From assembly GCF_020217185.1 (NCBI RefSeq), contig NZ_JAIWNX010000029.1, positions 1 to 10,000 of the forward strand: 10,000 nucleotides of DNA. The letters run 5' to 3'. This stretch comes from Asticcacaulis sp. Its GTDB lineage: Bacteria; Pseudomonadota; Alphaproteobacteria; Caulobacterales; Caulobacteraceae. The notes under the pieces are model-generated. The model searched no databases. It was not told where the DNA came from and was given only the letters and a program-made list of their open reading frames with translations. A program made the translations under genes and the position numbers. The stretch's first letter is position 1, and the number at the start of each line of letters is the position of its first letter. This document shows positions 1-7,000 of the stretch, one piece after another.

Positions 1-331
1 TTCGCGAGGCCGTCGAAAGCGACGGGTCCATGGCCGAAACGACCTTGTCGCGCATCTGCACCAGAAGGTCGGAGACCGATTCCCCGGCCGCCAGCGTCAC
101 GTCAGCGACCGATGTGGCGCGGTTGAGCGAGTTTTTCACCGCACTGAGCGAGCTAAGGTCAGCGCGCTGCCCCTGCGCGATCGAATACAGCGCCGCATTG
201 TCCTTGGCGCTGGACACCTCAAGGCCTGTGGAGATCTTGGTTTGCGTCGATTCCAGTTTGCGGGTCGTTGCATTCAGATTCTGCAACGCCGTCATGGCAG
301 TCTTGTTGGTATTGACGCTTACCGTCGGCAT
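1..331 (-). CDS. Flagellin A, N-terminal part (runs off the left edge)
   Basis: Filament subunit of the flagellum; only the first 110 codons lie in the window. The product starts MPTVSVNTNKTAMTALQNLN, a classic flagellin D0 start, and continues with the D1 signature (STGLEVSSAKDNAA, GQRADLSSL, AAGESVSDLL). The ATG at 331-329 is preceded by GGAGAA about nine bases upstream, which fixes the start. It is the most divergent of the three flagellins here: it has NTNKTAM where the others have NTNSGAM or NTNAGAM, and DKVVSAMDPS where they have EKALAASD. Unlike the other two genes, no sigma-54 promoter is visible upstream, so it may be expressed under different control. It belongs to the bacterial flagellin family with certainty; assignment to a particular fljJ/K/L/M/N/O orthologue is not possible from this fragment. 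Confidence 0.95.
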   Translation of the reverse strand, partial: MPTVSVNTNKTAMTALQNLNATTRKLESTQTKISTGLEVSSAKDNAALYSIAQGQRADLSSLSAVKNSLNRATSVADVTLAAGESVSDLLVQMRDKVVSAMDPSLSTASR

Positions 332-378
332 GAGGATTCTCCATATACGCTACGACTCAGAAGTCTTAACGAACATGG

Positions 379-392
379 TAACCAAAAGGTTA
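379..392. repeat. Small inverted repeat upstream of flagellin A
   Basis: TAACC-AAAA-GGTTA forms a 5-bp dyad with a 4-base loop, 48-61 bases before the flagellin A start codon. Small hairpins occupy nearly the same position in the leaders of flagellins B and C. It could be an RNA hairpin in the leader or a protein-binding dyad; function is unknown. Confidence 0.4.
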
Positions 393-468
393 ATTCATGC
401 AAACGCCTTTATCCGCGACCCTGCCAGGTACGCGGTAAATATCACAGCTCACAAACCGGAAAAAGACG

Positions 469-798
469 TCAGATATCGGTCCTGACGATGCTTCCCGCCT
501 TGTAACTTCTCGATTTTTGCATTTCCAGCAGCTCCTTTTGCGGGAACTGGCGGACCACCTCGCCTGTATAGCGATCAATCGCGCGATAGATGAACTCACC
601 GCTGTCCGGGTCCTTATCTATCGTCAGTTTGAGCATATAGGCCGGTTGGGACTGCGCCCGGTCATGATTCGACAAACCGTTTTCCGTCTGGCTGCCCGAG
701 GTCGCCGGAGCGACTTCCTGAACGGGCTTGACCGGCTCCACGGGCTTAACCTGAGTGGGGTCGGTGACGGCGGGCGGGGTTACTGCATTCGTAATCAT
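469..798 (-). CDS. flaG: FlaG-family flagellar protein
   Basis: Small soluble protein of 109 residues. The C-terminal half (about residues 52-100) carries the FlaG-family pattern: a hydrophobic strand, LTIDKDPDSGEFIYRAID, then RYTGEVVRQFPQKELLEMQK, matching the family's IDKDTGEVVRQIPPEE-type signature. The N-terminal ~45 residues are proline-rich and low in complexity (KPVEPVKPVQE), probably disordered. In bacteria that have been studied, FlaG affects filament length or assembly, but the molecular role is poorly defined. This bacterial FlaG is unrelated to the archaeal one and should not be confused with the Caulobacter locus historically called flaG. It sits alone between two flagellin genes. 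The ATG at 798 abuts AGGAG with no spacer, an unusually tight Shine-Dalgarno placement; no better start was found downstream. A terminator upstream (879-910) implies its own promoter, which I could not identify. Confidence 0.85.
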   Translation of the reverse strand: MITNAVTPPAVTDPTQVKPVEPVKPVQEVAPATSGSQTENGLSNHDRAQSQPAYMLKLTIDKDPDSGEFIYRAIDRYTGEVVRQFPQKELLEMQKSRSYKAGSIVRTDI

Positions 799-812
799 CT
801 CCTGTATTACGC

Positions 813-829
813 ACGGCGACTTACGCCGT
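813..829. repeat. Inverted repeat in front of the flaG gene
   Basis: ACGGCG-ACTTA-CGCCGT is a perfect 6-bp dyad with a 5-base loop, 15 bases upstream of the flaG start codon. It lies in the only stretch (799-878) that can hold the flaG promoter. It may be an operator or a leader hairpin near the ribosome binding site. It lacks a T-tract, so it is not a terminator. Confidence 0.4.
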
Positions 830-878
830 TGCGCCCTCTGTTTATGACCGTGATGCCGAGCCAGACATCAGATCAGAG

Positions 879-910
879 AAAAAGGGGGCGGACGCCGAAA
901 CGCCGCCCCC
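879..910 (-). terminator. Rho-independent terminator of flagellin B
   Basis: On the minus strand a GC-rich stem (GGGGGCGGCG pairing across a TTTCGG loop with CG-CCGCCCCC, one bulged base) is followed directly by TTTTT. It begins 8 bases after the flagellin B stop codon (919-921) and separates that message from flaG. Confidence 0.88.
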
Positions 911-918
911 GTCATTCC

Positions 919-1737
919 TTAACGGAACAGGCTCAGAACCGTCGAAGTCGATTGGTTCGCGATCGACAGGGCCTGAACGCCAAGCTGTTGCTTGGTTTGC
1001 AGGGCCTGCAGCTTTGCGCTTTCCTTCGCCAGGTCGGCATCCACAAGGTTGCCGATCCCGTTTTCGATCGAGTCAGACAGCTTGCTGATGAAGTTGGCGT
1101 GGTTAGCCAGCGACTTCGAAGACGTACCGAGCTTCGCCAGCTTGGCCGAAACGTCGTCGATCTTGGTCGCGAGGGTCGCAACCGCCGCCGAAGCCGTAGC
1201 CTTGGTGCCGATCGTCGTCGCGTTGATACCCAGACCCGTCAGAGACAGGTTTTGAGCCGCAACGGTCAGCGTACCACCGGAGTCGTTGGCCAGAGCCGAG
1301 AGGGCCGAGCCACCTTGCTTGATGATGTTGATGCCGTTGAACGTCGCGTTGTTGACGGTCTTGCCGATCTGGTCGCGGATCGCCTTGAAGTCTTCGTTCA
1401 GAGCGGTGCGGCTGGCCGTGCTCAAGCTGGAGTCAGACGCTGCGAGGGCCTTTTCCTTCAGCTGCGAGAGCATGTCGGAAACGGATTCGCCGGCCGAGAT
1501 GGCCACATCGACGACAGATTGGTTACGGGAGAGCGATTCCTGAACCGCGTTGAGCGAGGAAACCTGAGCGCGCTGCCCTTGGGCGATGGCGAAGACGGCG
1601 CCGTTGTCCTTGGCGCTGGCGACCTTCTGGCCCGTATTGATACGGGTTTGGGTCGTTTGCAGGTCGGCGTTGGTCTTGTTCAGGTTTTGCAGAGCAATCA
1701 TAGCTCCGCTGTTGGTATTCACGCTATTGAGCGCCAT
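919..1737 (-). CDS. Flagellin B
   Basis: Complete filament subunit of 272 residues, the usual size for Caulobacteraceae flagellins. The N-terminal D0/D1 region (about residues 1-140) begins MALNSVNTNSGAMIALQNLN and contains TRINTGQKVASAKDNGA. The C-terminal D1/D0 region (about 190-272) contains DADLAKESAKLQALQTKQ and ends STVLSLFR. The short Ser/Thr/Ala-rich middle (about 145-190) is the surface-exposed variable part and the expected site of O-glycosylation. GAAGGA about eight bases before the ATG supports this start. It is transcribed alone: a sigma-54 promoter lies at 1809-1824, a three-copy enhancer-like array upstream, and a strong terminator follows. It is closest to flagellin C. By synteny it corresponds to one of fljJ/fljK/fljL, but I cannot say which. 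Confidence 0.97.
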   Translation of the reverse strand: MALNSVNTNSGAMIALQNLNKTNADLQTTQTRINTGQKVASAKDNGAVFAIAQGQRAQVSSLNAVQESLSRNQSVVDVAISAGESVSDMLSQLKEKALAASDSSLSTASRTALNEDFKAIRDQIGKTVNNATFNGINIIKQGGSALSALANDSGGTLTVAAQNLSLTGLGINATTIGTKATASAAVATLATKIDDVSAKLAKLGTSSKSLANHANFISKLSDSIENGIGNLVDADLAKESAKLQALQTKQQLGVQALSIANQSTSTVLSLFR

Positions 1738-1785
1738 AGGTCTAGTCCTTCTTCTAGATGAACCGGAGACATTTTGTCGTCCGGC

Positions 1786-1796
1786 GGCATTTTGCC
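1786..1796 (-). other. Leader stem-loop of flagellin B mRNA
   Basis: Immediately after the predicted transcription start (about 1798, CAGGC) the message reads GGCA-AAA-TGCC, a small hairpin with an A-rich loop, 49-59 bases before the start codon. Flagellin C has the same arrangement. FlbT is known in Caulobacter to act on the 5' leader of a flagellin message, so this is a candidate target; that link is inference. Confidence 0.4.
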
Positions 1797-1808
1797 TGAC
1801 CCTTTGGC

Positions 1809-1824
1809 TGCAAGCGGCGGGCCA
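1809..1824 (-). promoter_or_regulatory. Sigma-54 promoter of flagellin B
   Basis: On the minus strand TGGCCCG-CCGC-TTGCA matches the sigma-54 consensus (TGGCACG-N4-TTGCA) at all but one defined base, with exact GG/GC spacing. It predicts a start near 1798 and a 61-base leader. Sigma-54 control of late flagellin genes is established for Caulobacter crescentus. Confidence 0.88.
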
Positions 1825-1847
1825 AACCTCCGCTTACGTAAAATCGA

Positions 1848-1881
1848 GGCATGTAATTGAAATATAAGCGTTATACATGCC
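1848..1881. repeat. Inverted repeat between enhancer array and sigma-54 promoter
   Basis: GGCATGTA (1848-1855) and TACATGCC (1874-1881) form a perfect 8-bp dyad with an 18-base AT-rich spacer, about 50-84 bases upstream of the predicted start. The position fits a binding site for a bending or repressing protein acting between FlbD-type enhancers and the promoter. I do not recognise the motif. Confidence 0.5.
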
Positions 1882-1898
1882 TTAACCACACCCATGGC

Positions 1899-1952
1899 CC
1901 GGCAATTTTTGCCGCTTACCGGCAATTTTTGCCCGGTCCGGCAGTTTTTGCC
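1899..1952. promoter_or_regulatory. Three-copy ftr-like enhancer array (probable FlbD sites)
   Basis: Three copies of the 15-mer CCGGCAATTTTTGCC lie at 1899-1913, 1919-1933 and 1938-1952 (the third has G for A at one position), with periods of 20 and 19 bases, close to two helical turns. On the minus strand each reads GGCAAAAATTGCCGG. This resembles the CGGC..AAA..GC core of Caulobacter ftr elements bound by the NtrC-type activator FlbD, as I recall it. They lie about 101-154 bases upstream of the predicted flagellin B start, a normal enhancer distance for sigma-54 promoters. Confidence 0.65.
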
Positions 1953-1967
1953 GCGCGCGTTTTGGGC

Positions 1968-2012
1968 AAAAAGAAAGCCGGAGCCGGGCCCGCCTGGACC
2001 CGCAACTCCGGC
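1968..2012 (-). terminator. Rho-independent terminator of flagellin C
   Basis: On the minus strand GCCGGAG ... CTCCGGC forms a 7-bp outer stem (arms at 2006-2012 and 1977-1983) enclosing further pairing (GGGTCC with GGGCCC), followed by TTTCTTTTT. It starts about 11 bases after the flagellin C stop codon at 2024-2026. Confidence 0.82.
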
Positions 2013-2023
2013 CTTTAAAGACC

Positions 2024-2854
2024 TTACTGGAACAGCCGGGTAACGACACCCGGAGCCTGATTGGCGATAGACAAGGCCTGCACACCCAGCTGCTGCTTGG
2101 TTTGCAGGGCCTGAAGCTTCGCACTTTCCTTGGCCAGATCGGCGTCCACAAGGTTGCCGATCCCCGATTCCATCGAGTCGACCAACTTCGAAACAAACTG
2201 TGCGTGCGCATCCAGCGACTTCGATGACGTCCCCAGACGGCCAAGCGCCGCAGACACATTGGCGATCGAGACATCCACGGCATCGGCAATGGTCTTTGCC
2301 TGCGCCGCCGAAGTAAAGGCCGAACCCGCCGAAAGCGTGATCGTGCTGCCCGTCAGGCTGAGATCCTGCGCCGCTACGGTCAGCTTTGACGAGCCGTCCG
2401 CATTAGCCAGAGGAGCAATCGCTGAAGCGCCATTTTTGATCAGATTGACCCCGTTGAACGTCGCATTGTTCACCGTTTTCGAAATCTGATCGCGCAGCGC
2501 CTTGAAATCTTCGTTCAACGCCTGACGACTGACCGTGGTCAGGGACGTATCCGAAGCCGCGAGTGCCTTCTCCTTCATCTGGGTCAACATATCCGCAACG
2601 CTTTCGCCGGCGGAGATCGCTACATCGACAGCCGATTTAGCCCGATCAAGCGAGTCCGTCACCGCACCAAGGGAAGATACATCCGAGCGCTGGCGGGTGG
2701 CGATGGCGTAAACCGCCCCGTTATCCTTGGCGCTCGCAACCCTCAACCCTGTATTGATGCGGGTTTGCGTGGTTTGCAGTTCGTTGTTGGTTTTGTTCAG
2801 GTTTTGCAGGGCGATCATCGCACCCGCATTGGTATTGATCGACATATTCGGCAT
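2024..2854 (-). CDS. Flagellin C
   Basis: Complete filament subunit of 276 residues starting MPNMSINTNAGAMIALQNLN. An upstream in-frame ATG at 2896 would add 14 residues, but AAGGA lies eight bases before the ATG at 2854, and flagellins conserve this exact N-terminus, so 2854 is chosen. The D0/D1 N-terminal region covers roughly residues 1-140 and the C-terminal D1/D0 region about 190-276, with DADLAKESAKLQALQTKQ identical to flagellin B. The middle is Ser/Thr/Ala-rich and more divergent. The C-terminus reads GVVTRLFQ rather than the SLFR of flagellin B. It has its own sigma-54 promoter (2933-2948) and terminator. By position next to flaF it corresponds to fljL of C. crescentus as I recall that locus, but paralogue identity is uncertain. 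Confidence 0.97.
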   Translation of the reverse strand: MPNMSINTNAGAMIALQNLNKTNNELQTTQTRINTGLRVASAKDNGAVYAIATRQRSDVSSLGAVTDSLDRAKSAVDVAISAGESVADMLTQMKEKALAASDTSLTTVSRQALNEDFKALRDQISKTVNNATFNGVNLIKNGASAIAPLANADGSSKLTVAAQDLSLTGSTITLSAGSAFTSAAQAKTIADAVDVSIANVSAALGRLGTSSKSLDAHAQFVSKLVDSMESGIGNLVDADLAKESAKLQALQTKQQLGVQALSIANQAPGVVTRLFQ

Positions 2855-2889
2855 CGATAACGTCCTTTCCATTCTGGTCGGGGATTTGA

Positions 2890-2919
2890 CCGGCAATTTT
2901 GCCGCAAAGCCATTTTGGC
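2890..2919 (-). other. Two leader stem-loops of flagellin C mRNA
   Basis: Just after the predicted start (about 2922, CAGGC) the leader reads GCCA-AAA-TGGC (2909-2919), the counterpart of the flagellin B leader hairpin. It is followed by GGCAAAATTGCCGG (2890-2903), which is both a hairpin and a one-base-shorter version of the ftr-like 15-mer found at 1899-1952. The second element could therefore act as DNA (a downstream ftr site, as described for flbG/flaN in Caulobacter) or as RNA. Confidence 0.4.
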
Positions 2920-2932
2920 CTGCCCGTTACCT

Positions 2933-2948
2933 AGCAATGGAAATGCCA
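2933..2948 (-). promoter_or_regulatory. Sigma-54 promoter of flagellin C
   Basis: On the minus strand TGGCATT-TCCA-TTGCT has the invariant GG and GC elements at exact sigma-54 spacing. It predicts a start near 2922 within CAGGC, the same sequence as at the flagellin B start, and a 68-base leader. The 45 bases upstream (about 2965-3010) are strongly AT-rich, which would suit a bending protein such as IHF, although I found no clean IHF consensus. Confidence 0.85.
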
Positions 2949-3006
2949 GCCTGTAAGGTCGCGTTAAATATTTTTATCGTTGTTTTTAATGGATATTTTT
3001 AAATTG

Positions 3007-3034
3007 AAAAAGGCGGGAATCAGTGACTCCCGCC
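3007..3034 (-). terminator. Rho-independent terminator of flbT-flaF
   Basis: On the minus strand GGCGGGA ... TCCCGCC (arms 3028-3034 and 3012-3018) forms a 7-bp GC-rich stem, extendable by imperfect pairs, followed by TTTTT. It lies about 46 bases after the flaF stop codon. Confidence 0.82.
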
Positions 3035-3051
3035 CTTGCCCTCCGGCCCTG

Positions 3052-3064
3052 CCCGGCAAAATCT
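3052..3064. promoter_or_regulatory. Possible ftr-like enhancer of flagellin C
   Basis: CCCGGCAAAATCT with a following GC fits the CGGC..AAA..GC core seen in the ftr-like sites and lies about 130-142 bases upstream of the predicted flagellin C start. It sits between the flaF stop codon and the flaF terminator. It is a single, imperfect copy, so weaker evidence than the array at 1899-1952. Confidence 0.35.
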
Positions 3065-3080
3065 GCATCAGGGTGAATTT

Positions 3081-3491
3081 TTAACCGAGTGACGCCCGCA
3101 CCGTGCCAACAAAAGCCGGATCGGCAGCCGGCGCCGTGTCCTGACGGGGCATCAAGCCCTGCATGATCAGGCGATTGACCTCGATCAGCGGCGCGATCTC
3201 TTCCTGACCGCGCATGACGGCGGAGGTATGACGGTTGACCCAGATCGACAGGGACACGATCTGCGCGCGCAGGGTTTCAGGCAGACCATTGCCCGGCAGG
3301 GCGCAATCCGTCCCCAGAACCGACCACAGGCGGCGGTTCCAGTCGAGCGCATCCATGCGACGGGAAACCTCGCTCCGGTCGAGCTCGGCCGCCTCCATCA
3401 GCGCGCGGGTAACCTGACCGAACAGACGATACTCCGTCTGGCGCGGATCTTCACTCCGCTGAGCCGTCTTCTGATAGGCCTGTAGAGACAT
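3081..3491 (-). CDS. flaF: FlaF, flagellin synthesis regulator/chaperone
   Basis: FlaF is a small cytoplasmic alphaproteobacterial protein needed for flagellin synthesis or secretion; in Caulobacter it opposes FlbT, which represses flagellin translation. The 136-residue product matches the family along its length: [11 protein letters not shown] at the start, [15 protein letters not shown], then [32 protein letters not shown] and [14 protein letters not shown]. The ATG at 3491 is preferred over an in-frame TTG two codons upstream, because the family starts with MSxxAY. No clear Shine-Dalgarno precedes it. It begins inside the 3' end of flbT (41-base overlap, different frame), so translation is probably coupled to flbT. 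It is co-transcribed with flbT and ends before a terminator. Confidence 0.93.
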   Translation of the reverse strand: MSLQAYQKTAQRSEDPRQTEYRLFGQVTRALMEAAELDRSEVSRRMDALDWNRRLWSVLGTDCALPGNGLPETLRAQIVSLSIWVNRHTSAVMRGQEEIAPLIEVNRLIMQGLMPRQDTAPAADPAFVGTVRASLG

Positions 3492-3876
3492 GTCCAAGTC
3501 TTTCGTCTTCGTACTCGATAAGCTTACGGCAGCCCATCAGGGCCTTGTAATATTCGCGCCCCATGATGGCTTTGGAAATCACCACACACTCCGCCAGAAT
3601 GGCCGGATTGGCGATGACGCTCATGAATTCGGTCATGCGCGTCAGGAACTCGTCGTAATATTTTTCCGCCCCCGCCTCATCGAGGTACATCATCATCACC
3701 GGGAAGTAGATGTGACGCGACGGAGAGGTGACCTCGCTGGCCTGCATGATGTCTTTTTCACGCAGCACCGAGGCCTTGTTCTGGAGCACAAGCGAACACC
3801 GGCGGTCACCGTTCTGCACGACGGCACCGTTGAGAACAAATTTTTCACCCGGCTTGAGCGACAGTTTGAGCGGCAT
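3451..3876 (-). CDS. flbT: FlbT, post-transcriptional repressor of flagellin
   Basis: FlbT couples flagellin expression to assembly: in Caulobacter crescentus it is required for destabilising flagellin mRNA through the 5' leader when the hook-basal body is incomplete. The 141-residue product shows the family's hallmarks: [20 protein letters not shown], the basic stretch [21 protein letters not shown] and [18 protein letters not shown] lies about seven bases before the ATG at 3874-3876. It is the first gene of a flbT-flaF unit divergent from the flmG-like gene across a 209-base region. A basic, RNA-contacting surface would be expected, but no known RNA-binding motif is recognisable. Confidence 0.95.
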   Translation of the reverse strand: MPLKLSLKPGEKFVLNGAVVQNGDRRCSLVLQNKASVLREKDIMQASEVTSPSRHIYFPVMMMYLDEAGAEKYYDEFLTRMTEFMSVIANPAILAECVVISKAIMGREYYKALMGCRKLIEYEDERLGHVSTGLSEDGSAE

Positions 3877-3901
3877 GTGAGTCCTTTTGGCCAGCAGCTT
3901 A

Positions 3902-3934
3902 GGCTTCGCACGGTTAATATCCGGTTTCGCACGG
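3902..3934. repeat. Direct repeat in the flbT / flmG divergent intergenic region
   Basis: GGCTTCGCACGG (3902-3913) and GGTTTCGCACGG (3923-3934) are 11/12 identical with a period of exactly 21 bases, two helical turns. They lie 26-58 bases upstream of the flbT start codon, in the only region that can carry promoters for both flbT-flaF and the flmG-like gene. I could not assign a convincing sigma-54, CtrA-type or housekeeping promoter here. The spacing suggests a dimeric DNA-binding protein; identity unknown. Confidence 0.5.
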
Positions 3935-4085
3935 CCGCAAATATAACGGGCGTAACGCTATCCTGATCTTAATCGAATCATCGCATAAGATTGCACGTTC
4001 ATGACCATCTGTCCTCACCTTCGGTCAAATGCCCCATACAGAAAGCGGCACAGAGCGTGGGGCACAGACGGGTGCGGAGAGTCCA

Positions 4086-7000
4086 ATGCCCAAAAAAACG
4101 TGGCCAATCAAACATCAGGCTGTTGAAACCGCGGCCGCAGAGGCCCTTGAGATACGCCCGGCAAAGGTTCTCGCCACGCCCGATACGGTCAGCTCTATCG
4201 CGATGAACGCCGCCGCCACGCCTCCGGGTAAGGACGTTCTGGCCGATCTGGCCTCAACGATTCTGGGGGATTCCGGGTCTTCGGCCGCCCTCGAAGCCCT
4301 GATGGAGGCCACGCGCTACATCAGCGAGGTGCGTCTGCTCACGCTTTTGAAGGACTCGCTGCTGCTTGTCCAGAAATCCGACTATGAGGGAGCGACGCAA
4401 AAGGCGCTGGAAGCGCTGCGCGTCAATGAAAAGTGCGGCACGGCCTGGCATATTCTGGCCGTATGCCGCGAAAAGGCCGGCGACATCAAAAGCGCCTTCA
4501 CCTGTTTCGAAGCCGCCCTGCAACTCGAAGAAGACAATACCGGCATCGCCAATGATCTGGGCCGCCTGGCCTATCAACTGGACATGCACACGCAGGCCGA
4601 AAAACTGTTCCGTTATGTGCTCGACAAAAACCCGGACGATTTTGAGGTCGCCAACAACCTCGCCTCGTGCCTGCGTGAAGTGAGCCGCTTTGAAGAGGCG
4701 ATTGCGCTCCTGACGCCATTTCTGGAAAAGGACCCGTCCAACGGCACGCTGTGGAACACGCTGGGCACGGTGGTCAATGCCAAGGGTGACCTGCCGACCG
4801 CCCTCCTCTTCTTCGACGAAGCCGTCAAGTTCGTCCCGGATGACCCCAAGCCCTGGCACAATCGCGGCCTGATCCTCGGCGCTCTGGGCGAGATTGACGC
4901 GGCGATCCACAGCCTTGAGGCCGGCATCAAGCGCATGGTCTCGCCCGCCCAGATCGAGGCGGCGGAACTGGCCATGGCCTTCTGCTATTTCTGCAAGGGC
5001 GATCTGATGCCCGGCTATCGTTACTATGCGGCGCGCAAAGGCCTGCATAGCCTTGAAGGCATGAAGTATATTACCGACGTCCCGGCGCTGGATCTGTCGC
5101 AGTCCCTGACGGGCAAGTCGGTGTTCGTCACCACCGAGCAGGGGCTGGGCGACGAGATCCTGTTTGGCACGGTGCTGCCCGACCTTCTGGCTGAGCTGGG
5201 GCCGGGCGGACACCTGACTCTGGCCGTCGAAAGACGCCTTGTCCCCCTCTATGCGCGCAGCTTCCCGCAGGCGACGGTGATCGCCCACGGCACGGGCAAG
5301 ATCAATGGCATTACAGTACGTCACTTCCCCGGAATGGACACCAGCCGCGCCTATGATGGCTTTGTCATGCTGGGTGACCTGCTGCCGCGCTACCGCCCCA
5401 ACGCGCAGGCCTTTCCGCGGCAAAACAGCTTCCTCACCCCCGATCCTGCGCGCGTCGCCCACTGGAAGGCCGAGCTGGACAAGCTGGGGCCTGAGCCCAA
5501 GATCGGCCTGTTGTGGAAAAGCCTTGTCCAGCATTCGCGCCGCGACCGCTACTATTCCCCCTTCGAAAGCTGGGCCCCCATCCTGCGCACGCCGGGGGCC
5601 GTGTTCGTCAATCTTCAGTACGGCGATGTCAGCGAAGAACTGCGTCAGGCCGAACGCGAAGGCCTGAGCATCTGGAACCCGCCGGGCATCGACCTGAAAC
5701 AGGATCTGGACGATCTGGCCGCCCTGTGCGCCGCCATGGACCTGATCATGGGGCCTTCAAACGCCACCAGCAATATCGCGGCCAGCGTCGGCACCCCTAT
5801 CTGGATTCTCTCCCCGTCCAATAGCTGGCCCATGATGGGCACCGACTATTACCCGTGGTACGGTAGCGCCAGAATGTTCCTGACCCCCACTCCCGGCGAG
5901 TGGACGCCTGCGCTTGAGGAGATGCGTCAGGCCCTGATCCGTGAGGTCGCTGCCCCGGTGCAGGCCCTGTCCAGCGACGATATACGCCGTCAGTTTCAGG
6001 GCGTTGAGCGCGCCCTTCTGATGCGCGACTGGGCCGAGGCCGAAACGCAGGCGCGCGCCCTTTTACGCCACGTGCCCGACCATATCGGTGCCTGGCAAGC
6101 GCTGGCCACCGCGCTTGACCGGCAGGACCGCATTCCGCAGGCCCTCGACGCCTATCAAACGGCTCTGAAGCATCAGCCGGATTCGCTCGATATCGCCGCT
6201 GATCTGGCGCAACTGGCCTTCCGCATCGGCCTTTATGACATGGCCGAACGCTTTTACGGCCTGATCGTTCAGCGTGATCCCGGTCACCTGATGGCCGTCA
6301 ACTATTATGCCGCGGCGCTGCGCGAGCAGTCGAAGTTCGATCAGGCCATCACGCTTCTTCAGGCCTATCTGAGCGACTATCCGAAGCAAAGCGCCCTGTG
6401 GGATACGCTGGGCACCATCCTGCTGGCGCAGGGCGATGCCGACACGGCGCTGATCTTCTTCAACGAAGCCATCTCGCTGGACAACAGCCTGCCGGCGCGC
6501 TTCAACCGCGCCTGCCTGTGGATGGAAAAAGGTCTGCTGGCCGAGGCCCTGCCGGAGCTGGAACTGTGTCTGGATCGCTTCTCCGAGCCCGGTAATCTGC
6601 GCTCGGTCGAACTGAGCATGGCCTATGCCCATTTAGGGCTCGGCAATCTCAAGGCCGGGTGGCAGGCCTATGCAGCGCGCCATATGACCGGCACGCCGAA
6701 GCAGGTACATTTCGACCTGCCCGCCGGCCCGCTCAAACCCGAAGAGATTTCCGGCAAGCGTCTGTTATTGCTGGCCGAACAGGGGCTGGGCGACGAGGTC
6801 ATGTTCGGGACTCTGGTGCCGGATATTATCGAAAAGCTGGGCAACGGGGTTTTGACCTTAGCCGTTGAAAAGCGCCTCGTGCCGCTGTTTGCGCGGGCCT
6901 TCCCCAAGGCCCGCGTTCTGCCGCATCACACCGAAAGCCGTGACGGCGTCATTACCCGCAGCGTGCCGGGCCTGTCGGGCGACAGCGTGGACGGCTGGGC

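Noticed and set aside
375..400. CtrA-like TTAA-N7-TTAA box upstream of flagellin A (minus strand TTAACCTTTTGGTTAC)
   Set aside because: The second half-site is one base out of register (N8, TTAC rather than TTAA), and TTAA motifs are common in AT-rich intergenic DNA of these genomes.
393..412. Sigma-54-like TTTGCA upstream of flagellin A
   Set aside because: The -12-like element is present but no GG lies at the required -24 position, so it does not qualify.
517..1761. Long open frame (414 codons) on the plus strand opposite flagellin B and flaG
   Set aside because: It is Arg-rich, has no recognisable domain, and lies antisense to two well-supported genes and across a terminator; it is a high-GC shadow frame.
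4029..4085. Upstream ATG extending the flmG product by 19 residues
   Set aside because: No ribosome binding site precedes 4029, whereas GGAGA is correctly spaced before 4086; the extension looks non-conserved in character.
4254..5534. Long open frame (426 codons) on the minus strand opposite flmG
   Set aside because: It is antisense to the clear TPR-GT coding frame and rich in Gln/Arg/Gly typical of reverse-frame translation; no domain is recognisable.
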